From NCBI GenBank assembly GCA_002702705.1, contig PABH01000028.1, forward strand, positions 186,001 to 250,000: a stretch of 64,000 bases of DNA, written 5' to 3'. The translations under genes and the position numbers were made by a program. Origin of the DNA: Anaerolineaceae bacterium. Its GTDB lineage: Bacteria; Chloroflexota; Anaerolineae; Anaerolineales; Anaerolineaceae. The notes below the pieces were generated by a model, which was not told the origin of the DNA, did no database searches, and worked only from the letters and a program-made list of their open reading frames with translations. Positions 18,631 through 25,731 of this stretch are shown one piece after another. How positions within the stretch are numbered: the stretch's first letter is position 1; each line of letters starts with the position of its first letter.

Positions 18631-18761
18631 TGGCACGAAGAAACGGTAGTAAAGTTTTTTCTTCGTTGGTAAGAAATTTCCCACAGAGGTACGGAAGCAC
18701 AGAGAAAAAAGGATTTTTTAGTCAAAAAGTTTTCCTTCTCTGTGTCTCCGTTTACTTCTGT
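18631..18761. repeat. Composite palindromic repeat (REP/MITE-like)
   Basis: Two hairpins follow pepF. CGAAGAAA (18635-18642) pairs with TTTCTTCG (18658-18665). A longer imperfect palindrome pairs 18683-18713 with 18733-18761, with core CACAGAGAA against TTCTCTGTG and roughly 80% matching arms. The 'cacagag ... ctctgtg' wording resembles dispersed palindromic repeats common between genes in many bacterial genomes. There is no coding content. Only one copy was noticed in the window. Confidence 0.55.
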
Positions 18762-18821
18762 AATTTTTTAAATAGGATTCCTAATACCAATCGCTTGTCT
18801 GAATTAGGATAAGCGCTAACT

Positions 18822-19376
18822 TTATGGTTGAATGAATGGGGTAATGGTTTGTGCCAAAGTGTTTTCCGTGAATAATCCGACATGGATATACTGCACAATA
18901 CCATTCCCATCGACCAAAATTGAAGTAGGAAAGCCCGTTACTCCCATTTCTAGTAAAGTATGGGCTTCAGGATCTAATACGACGGGAAATGAATAGTTAT
19001 ATGAATTAATAAAATCCGCGGCTAATTGTTGGGGCTCTCCGGCGTTAACCGCCAAAACCACAAAGTCGGAATTTTGGTGCTTCTGATAAAAAGCTTCGAG
19101 CGCAGGCATTTCTGCGCGGCAGGGGGGACACCAGGTTGCCCAGGCATTAATTAAGACTGTTTTTCCCGCATAATCACTTAATTTCGCCGGGTTACCGTTT
19201 AAATCAAGGAGTTCAAAATCACCAATTGGTTTACCAATTTGTGCCAGATTAACACCTTGTACCTCCGCCTCATGGCTGGCTACTAACAGAATACTGATTA
19301 TCACAAAGACGGCAAGTCCAATCAATATTTTTTGGTTTCTTTTTTTTGTCCTGGTTGTATTTGAGTTGTTTTTCAT
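18822..19376 (-). CDS. Membrane-anchored TlpA/ResA-like thioredoxin-fold protein
   Basis: This 184-residue protein has a positively charged N-terminus, one transmembrane segment (about 17-33) and an external thioredoxin fold of the AhpC/TSA-TlpA class. The redox motif is Cys83-Pro-Pro-Cys86 in NAWATWCPPCRAEMPAL, and a cis-proline occurs in TGFPTSILVD. Such proteins reduce disulfides outside the membrane, for example in cytochrome c maturation or envelope protein repair. No cytochrome genes are nearby, so the partner is unknown. Confidence 0.93.
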   Translation of the reverse strand: MKNNSNTTRTKKRNQKILIGLAVFVIISILLVASHEAEVQGVNLAQIGKPIGDFELLDLNGNPAKLSDYAGKTVLINAWATWCPPCRAEMPALEAFYQKHQNSDFVVLAVNAGEPQQLAADFINSYNYSFPVVLDPEAHTLLEMGVTGFPTSILVDGNGIVQYIHVGLFTENTLAQTITPFIQP

Positions 19377-19461
19377 TTTTTCCTATAACTGGGTATGATA
19401 TTTGCACCGAATCATATGTTTCCATTAATTAGATACAAACTAACAAAAAAAGTTGCAAAAA

Positions 19462-19495
19462 ATGGTTTGTATTTTCAAACCATCCCATATAGAAT
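19462..19495 (+). promoter_or_regulatory. Inverted repeat overlapping a possible promoter of the exported-protein cluster
   Basis: ATGGTTTG (19462-19469), loop TATTTT and CAAACCAT (19476-19483) form a perfect 8-bp inverted repeat. It overlaps a possible -35 (TTGTAT, 19467-19472) spaced 17 bases from TAGAAT (19490-19495), upstream of the TTG start at 19526. It could be an operator. Inference from layout only. Confidence 0.35.
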
Positions 19496-19525
19496 AAATA
19501 ATTAATCGTTTTTTTGGAGGTTTCT

Positions 19526-20077
19526 TTGAAAAAAAATATTTTTATTCTTTTATTAATTGTATTAATTGGCGGCTTGTTTTTTGTATTCAACCAGCCCTAT
19601 CATGCAGAAGCACAACCAACCAGATTTCTTTCGGATTCAAGGGTGGAGACATGGACATTTGGCGTTACCTCTGAGGGAAGTGCAGCTTATTCTGAAACAG
19701 CCAGCCGATTGATTACGAATGTGGCTTCATTCCGTGCGAATCAGGGAGAAAATGATGTTTATTTTATTTTCCCTGCACCTGCAGAAACAAAAACCGTGCA
19801 AGCAGGCAGTGTGAATTTTTTGTCACGTTCGGGAACAACCCCCAATACAGCTACCTTAAGTTTGGATGTGGTAAATCTGGATGGAACCTGGCAGCATACG
19901 GTAACCCAATCTTTGGATGCCTTGGTGATTACGTCCGGTGATTGGGTCGATTTTACTCTGTCAGATGTGCCCGCCGATTTGGTGATTACCCCAGGACAAA
20001 CATTGGTTGCTCACCTCACATTTTCAGAACCGGGTGATTTGGATATCAAATGTATATTTGATATTGAAGTGGAATAA
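19526..20077 (+). CDS. Exported protein of unknown function (first of three-gene cluster)
   Basis: This 183-residue protein starts with TTG, supported by GGAGG 5 bases upstream. Residues 1-20 form a hydrophobic signal sequence (KKNIFILLLIVLIGG). The mature part is rich in beta-prone Thr/Ser/Val sequence without cysteines until one near the end, and it reads like a single beta-sandwich domain. The next gene encodes a protein of similar size and plan. I recognise no family. It probably acts on the cell surface with the S74-containing protein downstream. Confidence 0.6.
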   Translation: MKKNIFILLLIVLIGGLFFVFNQPYHAEAQPTRFLSDSRVETWTFGVTSEGSAAYSETASRLITNVASFRANQGENDVYFIFPAPAETKTVQAGSVNFLSRSGTTPNTATLSLDVVNLDGTWQHTVTQSLDALVITSGDWVDFTLSDVPADLVITPGQTLVAHLTFSEPGDLDIKCIFDIEVE

Positions 20078-20081
20078 GCCC

Positions 20082-20663
20082 ATGTCCATTCAGAACAGAA
20101 AAATTTATCTCAAAGGATTGGGCCTGGGTTTCACCCTAATCTTTCTTTTAATTACCCTAACCGGTGGCCTGGTATATGGTGCATCACGCTCTGCTCACTT
20201 GGAACATTGGCGATATATATATTCCATCCCATCTTTAGACCAATTGCAAGATCCGGTTGGCCGAGGTTTATCTTTGGTGAGAAGCCACAATGGTCAAACT
20301 GCATTCGATGTTTTTCCGACCCATGCTGTTTTATTCACCCTGGAAAAAGTGAATATTTTGCTGCCTGAAGCGGTTATCACGGAAGGATATCCAGTGACAT
20401 TAACCGTATTCGCTGTCAGTGAACAAGGAACCGTGAGTAGGGAAATCACAGAGTGGGAGATCACAACAGATACATTACAAATTGGTGAATGGTTGACTAT
20501 TTTTGAAAGCACCTCAGAATCGATCTCACCAGAAGAAACGCTCGTTGTTCGTTTGACCTGTGAACAAAATATGGATCTTCAAATTGCATACGAAGTAACC
20601 GTAAATATTTATGACTCAGAGAATCCGTTATTAAAAATCTTCTTACCTTTGATTTTAAAATAG
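20082..20663 (+). CDS. Exported protein of unknown function ending in FLPLILK
   Basis: This 193-residue protein begins 4 bases after the preceding stop. It has a signal/transmembrane segment (about 13-33, GLGFTLIFLLITLTGGLVYG) and a beta-rich mature part similar in plan to the previous protein (roughly 150 residues, an ExxEW/'TLQIGEWLTI' region matching its neighbour's 'SGDWVDFTL'). It ends in KIFLPLILK. A terminal '(Y/F)LPL(I/V)..' peptide is frequent on exported Anaerolineae proteins as far as I recall. A longer in-frame reading lies inside the previous gene and is rejected. Confidence 0.6.
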   Translation: MSIQNRKIYLKGLGLGFTLIFLLITLTGGLVYGASRSAHLEHWRYIYSIPSLDQLQDPVGRGLSLVRSHNGQTAFDVFPTHAVLFTLEKVNILLPEAVITEGYPVTLTVFAVSEQGTVSREITEWEITTDTLQIGEWLTIFESTSESISPEETLVVRLTCEQNMDLQIAYEVTVNIYDSENPLLKIFLPLILK

Positions 20664-20677
20664 GAAAGTGAAAAACT

Positions 20678-22405
20678 ATGAAAAAGAAACTATCAATAAT
20701 TAGCATTTTTATCTTGTTAACGATGGTATTAAGTGCAGTGTGGATGCCCGTTCAAGCACAGGACAGTGTGGATAATCTACAACTCGTTTTGCAAGATGGG
20801 GTTTTAGAGTGGCAAACCGGATGGAAAGATCAGGTTTCAAACTTAACCATTGGTTACCCTGATAATCGCACAACAGAATTAACCTTTACGGATGGTAAAG
20901 CGGTTCAGTTCGATACAACGACGTTAAAAGATGGTGTTTATACCTTTCGTTTAGTTGGTTTTCCATTGGCTGATTATGAACTTTTGAGTCAAGCAGCTTT
21001 GAGTGAGGATGGCCGTGATCGGATCTTAACCAACTTGAGTGATTTGGAAACTCATATTTGGAGCGGTAGTTTCAGCGTGCTAGATGGAATTATTTATTTG
21101 CCGGAAGCAGAAGATTTGTCAGAAGAAACTTCTATCGGGATCAAAGATGTAGTTACCGCCGATGATGCCATTATAACCGGTAGTCTTTGTGTTGGATTTG
21201 ATTGTGTGAACGGTGAATCCTTTGGTTTTGATACCATTCGATTAAAAGAAAACAACTTACGCATCAGGTTTCTAGATACCAGTAATTCAGCCGGTTTTCC
21301 AACGACAGATTGGCAAATAACCATAAACGATTCAAACAGCGGTGGGGCAAGTTATTTCGCAATTGATGATATTGATGGCGGCAGGACACCATTTAAAATT
21401 GAAGCAAATGCACCAAGCAACAGCTTGTACATTGAAGATTACGGCCGGATAGGTTTTGGCACCAATAACCCCGTTGTTGAACTTCATATAGCGGATGGAG
21501 ATACTCCTACTGTCCGGCTTGATCAAGATGGAACATCAGGTTGGTCGCCTCAAGTTTGGGATGTGGCTGGAAATGAATCAAATTTCTTTATTCGGGATGC
21601 GACCAATGGAAGCAAGCTGCCTTTCCGGATTCAGCCGAGTGCACCTTCAAGCAGCTTAACAATTAAAAACACCGGAAATATTGGTTTCGGAACATGGTTA
21701 CCGGAAACTAGTTTACATATTTTTGACCTGGATTCTGCCCCAACCATTCGTTTTGATAATGGGACGTATGCTTGGAACGTATCAGGTTCCGCATCCGGTT
21801 TTGTTGTAAACGACGGCACAACTGACAAAAACCCATTCCAAATATTAACTGGAGCAGAATCAGATAGCCTGGTCATCAGCACAGATGGAAAAGTTGGCAT
21901 TGGTACCCAAGCACCACAAGCGGAACTGCATGTGGAAGGGGACGCATTTGTGAATGGTGATATTGTGTTGGAAGGATATATCAGTGAACGGTCCGATGTA
22001 GCCGCTAAAGAGAATTTTAAGGTTGTAAGCGGCCGGCAGATTTTGGATCGATTAGCAGAACTCCCCATTACCACCTGGAATTATAAGGGTGATGCTTCAA
22101 CTTTGCATATTGGCCCAATGGCACAGGATTTTTATGGGTCCTATGGCGTTGGTAAAGACGATAAACATCTCTCCGCGCTGGATGTGAACGGGGTTGCATT
22201 AGCTTCCATCCAAGAGTTAAACCGGATCGTAGAAGAAAAAGATGCCCAGATTGCTAATTTGGAAGCCGATTTGAGCAGCTTAAATAAGCGGGTTCAGCAG
22301 CTTGAAACCGGCCAATCTGGGAGCACGCTTAACCTGGTTTTACCTTTTGTGTTTGGTTTGGGCGGTATGGTTTTGGGGGCATTGTTTTTATCAAAACGCC
22401 GTTAG
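20678..22405 (+). CDS. Exported tail-fibre-like protein with C-terminal S74 intramolecular chaperone domain and membrane anchor
   Basis: This 575-residue protein has a signal peptide (1-27, ending VQAQ), a beta-rich region, and about three degenerate repeats of roughly 70 residues built around 'PF.I....SSL.I...G.IGFGT..P...LHI'. A peptidase S74/endosialidase-chaperone domain starts near residue 439 with SDVAAK (cleavage-type Ser-Asp, Lys444) and includes GPMAQDFYG and LDVNGVALASIQEL. A coiled coil follows (505-545), and then a C-terminal transmembrane helix with KRR. S74 domains trimerise beta-helical fibres and then self-cleave. Here the domain precedes a membrane anchor, so cleavage would release the fibre. 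Phage genes are absent, so this is a cellular surface protein. Confidence 0.8.
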   Translation: MKKKLSIISIFILLTMVLSAVWMPVQAQDSVDNLQLVLQDGVLEWQTGWKDQVSNLTIGYPDNRTTELTFTDGKAVQFDTTTLKDGVYTFRLVGFPLADYELLSQAALSEDGRDRILTNLSDLETHIWSGSFSVLDGIIYLPEAEDLSEETSIGIKDVVTADDAIITGSLCVGFDCVNGESFGFDTIRLKENNLRIRFLDTSNSAGFPTTDWQITINDSNSGGASYFAIDDIDGGRTPFKIEANAPSNSLYIEDYGRIGFGTNNPVVELHIADGDTPTVRLDQDGTSGWSPQVWDVAGNESNFFIRDATNGSKLPFRIQPSAPSSSLTIKNTGNIGFGTWLPETSLHIFDLDSAPTIRFDNGTYAWNVSGSASGFVVNDGTTDKNPFQILTGAESDSLVISTDGKVGIGTQAPQAELHVEGDAFVNGDIVLEGYISERSDVAAKENFKVVSGRQILDRLAELPITTWNYKGDASTLHIGPMAQDFYGSYGVGKDDKHLSALDVNGVALASIQELNRIVEEKDAQIANLEADLSSLNKRVQQLETGQSGSTLNLVLPFVFGLGGMVLGALFLSKRR

Positions 22406-22420
22406 GTAATGTTATTTTTC

Positions 22421-22450
22421 AAAAAAAGCCGGAATTTTCCGGCTTTTTTT
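22421..22450. terminator. Bidirectional rho-independent terminator
   Basis: A7-GCCGGAA (22421-22434) and TTCCGGC-T7 (22437-22450) form a perfect stem flanked by A and T runs between convergent genes. The stop codon of the - strand phosphatase gene lies at its right edge. Confidence 0.9.
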
Positions 22451-23054
22451 ATATCCATCGAGTTGGGACTTGTTGGTTTAAGTGGATCAATTTTCCCACA
22501 TTGTTAATAATTCGGATGGTACTGACGGAGGCAGGGGCAATTCGTAAAAAATTAAATTGGTTTAACGGCAATCCAATCGCTGCACTGACACTGTGACGGA
22601 TGATTGAACCATGACTGAAAATAGCAATGACGCTTTCCTGTGGTTCTTTTTGGGCATAAGATAACAAGGCCTGATGCACCCTTTCTCGAACCGCAGCAGC
22701 TGATTCTCCATTCGGCGGCGTGATTTCACTGGGGCGCTGTTGAAAGGTCTTCCATGCGGGTATTAAGTCCAGTTCTTCAAAAGGAATACCCTCCCAATCT
22801 CCAAAAGAAACCTGCAAAAAACTTTTTTCTATGGTTACTGGCAGGTTAAGTTGTTTTGCTAAAGGTTGGGCGGTTTGTTGAGCACGTAGCAGCGGGCTGC
22901 TTAAAACTTTTTGAATCGGTAAATGAGTCAGGGTGTCCGCGAGAAGGGATGCTTGTTGGTGCCCCTGTTCATTGAGTGGGCTGTCAATCCGCCCCGCCAG
23001 AGCATTACTTACATCATCGGTTTTTCCATGTCGGATCAATAAGAAGGTAGTCAT
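22449..23054 (-). CDS. Histidine phosphatase family protein (phosphoglycerate-mutase-like)
   Basis: This 201-residue enzyme has the phosphohistidine motif LIRHGKTD (His9) and later the conserved VIAIFSHGSIIR with the second catalytic His, plus PNGESAAAVRERV. These are the marks of the branch-1 histidine phosphatases, which include GpmB-like and CobC-like enzymes. It is the last gene of a - strand operon with a rhodanese gene and a second phosphatase of the same family. The substrate cannot be told from the sequence. Confidence 0.9.
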   Translation of the reverse strand: MTTFLLIRHGKTDDVSNALAGRIDSPLNEQGHQQASLLADTLTHLPIQKVLSSPLLRAQQTAQPLAKQLNLPVTIEKSFLQVSFGDWEGIPFEELDLIPAWKTFQQRPSEITPPNGESAAAVRERVHQALLSYAQKEPQESVIAIFSHGSIIRHSVSAAIGLPLNQFNFLRIAPASVSTIRIINNVGKLIHLNQQVPTRWI

Positions 23055-23077
23055 TTCTCTCTCGTTATATTGTTTTT

Positions 23078-23422
23078 TTAGTATTGGGGAATTTCCGGTG
23101 CATAAACCGCCGTATAACCATTAATGCCGCCCAGTAAATTATACAGGGGTTTTGAAGTGAATTGTTCTAACCAATAACAAAACTGCTGGCTGCGTTGGCC
23201 GATATGGCAGAAAATAATTAGCTTTTGTTCGCCGGACAAGTAAGATTGTGGGATACCATCAATACCTTGTTCAGCAATTTTACTTAAGGGAAGGTGAACA
23301 ACCCGTTCATCCGGAAAACTGGCAATCCGAAGTTCCAGAGCTTCCCGAATATCCAATAAAACCACTGAATCTTCACTGGTTAAGAGCTGGTGTAACTCAT
23401 TTGCATCGATATGATAAATCAT
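23078..23422 (-). CDS. Rhodanese-like domain protein
   Basis: This single-domain protein of 114 residues has the CH2A-like motif LLDIREALEL near the N-terminus and a catalytic Cys72 in IIFCHIGQRSQQ, the position that carries persulfide sulfur in sulfurtransferases. Its start overlaps the stop of the upstream phosphatase gene by ATGA, and another phosphatase follows 23 bases downstream. A sulfur-transfer role is expected from the family. The reason for its sitting between two histidine phosphatases is not clear. Confidence 0.9.
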   Translation of the reverse strand: MIYHIDANELHQLLTSEDSVVLLDIREALELRIASFPDERVVHLPLSKIAEQGIDGIPQSYLSGEQKLIIFCHIGQRSQQFCYWLEQFTSKPLYNLLGGINGYTAVYAPEIPQY

Positions 23423-24066
23423 ACTGGTTTAGGCTTTTTCTTAGGATCAATAAAAACGGAAGAAAAATCCTGTGTGATAATTTGATTAACAAAGGGCACC
23501 CGGATGAATTTTTCCGTCAGATGGATTACGCTGACGGAAGCGGTATGGATGGCAACTCGCTGGAAGTCATTAAGCTGCATGTTTAAGAAATAAGCCACAA
23601 GCAAGCGAATGGAGTCCGAGTGACTGAAACAAGCAACAACATCCACTTCTTCATGTTCTTGACTGATGGATTTTAAACATTCGGCTAAACGGATTTGTGC
23701 ACCTGAAAAAGATTCTCCACCGGGAAATACCATTTCTTGAGGATTATTTTGGACAGTTTTCCAAAGTTTTCTGCGGGCAAGTTGTTTGATACTTTTTCCC
23801 TGCCAATCACCAAAATCTATTTCCTGTAAATCCGGCTTTTGAACAATTTGAAGACCTAATTTTTCTGCCAGTGGTGTGGCTGTTTCTATGGTCCTTTCCA
23901 TTGGACTGCTGTAAATTGCTTTTATTGGGGCATCTTTAAGAACATCAGCGATTTTTTGGGCTTGCTGATGTCCATTTTTATTTAAATGAACATCCGGTAA
24001 ACGCCCTGCCAGTTTTTTTCCGACCCAGTCATTTTCTCCATGACGGATTAATAAAAATATGGTCAT
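23419..24066 (-). CDS. Histidine phosphatase family protein (second copy)
   Basis: This 215-residue enzyme has phosphohistidine motif LIRHGENDW and a second catalytic His in VVACFSHSDSIR. MTIFLLIRHG aligns with the start of the other phosphatase, MTTFLLIRHG, so the ATG at 24066 is chosen over an upstream reading. It begins 1 base from the mgsA stop and overlaps the rhodanese start by ATGA, which indicates tight coupling. The two phosphatases are paralogues at perhaps one-third identity by eye. The substrate is unknown. Confidence 0.9.
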   Translation of the reverse strand: MTIFLLIRHGENDWVGKKLAGRLPDVHLNKNGHQQAQKIADVLKDAPIKAIYSSPMERTIETATPLAEKLGLQIVQKPDLQEIDFGDWQGKSIKQLARRKLWKTVQNNPQEMVFPGGESFSGAQIRLAECLKSISQEHEEVDVVACFSHSDSIRLLVAYFLNMQLNDFQRVAIHTASVSVIHLTEKFIRVPFVNQIITQDFSSVFIDPKKKPKPV

Positions 24067-24067
24067 T

Positions 24068-25426
24068 TTAGGATTCTTTACCTTTCTTGCCCGATAATCC
24101 TTCTTTTTGTTGTTTGCGCCAAGCATCTATTCTTTGTTTAACTTCCGCTTCATAACCTTGTTCGGATGGTTTATAAAAATATTGACCAGATAAATGCTCG
24201 GGAAGATATTGTTGGGCGACAAAATGATTCGGAAAGTCATGGGGATAGAGATAACCCTGTCCGTGACCGAAGCCTTTTGCGTCACGGCTGCTATCCATCA
24301 AATGAATCGGCACCTGTCCCATACCTTCCTCTTCCATTAATTTTCTGATTTTAAAATACGCCATGCCGGAATTGGATTTGGGTGCAGTCGCGCAGTATAA
24401 TGTGGCTTCTACGATTGGAAAAATTCCTTCTGGCATACCTATATATTCAAAAGCTTGTGCAGCTGCATTTGCCACCACCAGGGCTTGTGGATCTGCCAGA
24501 CTAATATCTTCTCCGGCCAGAATAATTAAGCGCCGTAAGATAAATCGCGGGTCTTCCCCAGCAGCCAACATTTTTGCCAGCCAGTAAAGGGCTGCGTCCG
24601 GGTCGGAACCGCGCAGGCTTTTAATAAACGCTGAAATGGTGTCGTAGTGCGCATCGCCTTTTTTGTCATACAGGACGGCTCGTTTTTGGATGGATTCTTG
24701 CGCAATGGGGAGGGTAACATGAATTTGGCCATTTGAATCCGGTGTGGTCGTTTCTACGGCTAGTTCCAGGGCATTTAATAAATTGCGGGCATCGCCACCA
24801 CTCATTCGCAGTAAATGAAGTTCAGCGTCAGTATCCAGAAGGATATTTTTATTTCCGTATCCGTAAGAAACATCCGTTAGGGCACGATGTGCGATTTTTT
24901 TTAGATCATCTTCTGTAAGCGGTTCAAGCTGAAAAATGCGTGAGCGGGAAACCAGTGCTGGAATGACATCGAAATAAGGGTTTTCTGTGGTGGCACCAAT
25001 TAAGGTTAACATACCGCTTTCTACATGCGGTAAGAGGGCATCTTGTTGGGCTTTATTCCAGCGGTGCACTTCATCAATAAATAAAAGTGTACGCTGTTGG
25101 TATAAGCTGCGGCGTTCTTCAGCCTCTTTAATCACTTTTCTCAATTCGGCAACGCCGGCCAAAACGGCAGAAATTGTTTCAAATCTTGCCTGGGTATGCA
25201 AGGCAATTAATTGCGCCAGGGTTGTTTTGCCGGTGCCGGGTGGGCCTGTGAAGATGATGGATGAAAATAAACGATCCGCCTGAATAGCGCGGCGCAGTAA
25301 TTTCCCTTCGCCAACAATATGCTGTTGACCGATGTAGTCCTCAAATGTGCGCGGCCGCATACGGGCAGCCAGTGGAGCTTCTTGCTGCATTCGTTCTTGC
25401 ATGGCATGTTGAAATAAATCTGACAT
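24068..25426 (-). CDS. rarA: Replication-associated recombination protein A (MgsA/RarA AAA+ ATPase)
   Basis: This 452-residue AAA+ ATPase is related to clamp loaders and acts at stalled replication forks. It shows RMRPRTFEDYIGQQHIVG, Walker A GPPGTGKT (61-68), Walker B LLFIDEVHRW, the sensor-1 region LIGATTENPYF and the C-terminal MgsA domain with LRGSDPDAALYWLAKM and SGMAYFKI. The length is standard. ATG at 25426 is preferred over 25456 because MSDLFQHAM matches the usual start. It heads a four-gene - strand operon. Confidence 0.95.
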   Translation of the reverse strand: MSDLFQHAMQERMQQEAPLAARMRPRTFEDYIGQQHIVGEGKLLRRAIQADRLFSSIIFTGPPGTGKTTLAQLIALHTQARFETISAVLAGVAELRKVIKEAEERRSLYQQRTLLFIDEVHRWNKAQQDALLPHVESGMLTLIGATTENPYFDVIPALVSRSRIFQLEPLTEDDLKKIAHRALTDVSYGYGNKNILLDTDAELHLLRMSGGDARNLLNALELAVETTTPDSNGQIHVTLPIAQESIQKRAVLYDKKGDAHYDTISAFIKSLRGSDPDAALYWLAKMLAAGEDPRFILRRLIILAGEDISLADPQALVVANAAAQAFEYIGMPEGIFPIVEATLYCATAPKSNSGMAYFKIRKLMEEEGMGQVPIHLMDSSRDAKGFGHGQGYLYPHDFPNHFVAQQYLPEHLSGQYFYKPSEQGYEAEVKQRIDAWRKQQKEGLSGKKGKES

Positions 25427-25531
25427 AAACGGTCTTTCACCACTCCCTATAAGCATTCTTATTAATTTAAAGTAACCTGCGTTCCTTCGGAGTATACAGA
25501 TCTTAAGCGATTAAATCAATCGAGTTTATAA

Positions 25532-25551
25532 ATCAAGAAAATTTTCTTGAT
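25532..25551. promoter_or_regulatory. Perfect 20-bp palindrome upstream of rarA
   Basis: ATCAAGAAAATTTTCTTGAT reads the same on both strands. It lies in the 305-base gap between the end of the hybrid-kinase gene and the rarA start, about 105 bases before rarA. It has no adjoining T-run, so an operator is more likely than a terminator. The rest of the gap shows nothing recognisable. Confidence 0.4.
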
Positions 25552-25731
25552 GTGTAATTTGGAAGATCAAATAATCGACATTGTCAGGTAAATCTTACAC
25601 CCGAAAAATCATTAAATCGACTATCTTTTGGGAATTTTTCTTTAGTTTAAACAAAAATCAACCCCGAATCTGAAATGGTTTGATAAAACAATGTAGCAAA
25701 AGATGAAGTTGGCTGGACAGTGACGATTTTT

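Noticed and set aside
20678-22405. Possible prophage remnant because of the tail-fibre-type S74 domain.
   Set aside because: There are no capsid, portal, integrase or lysis genes nearby, and the protein has a bacterial signal peptide and C-terminal membrane anchor.
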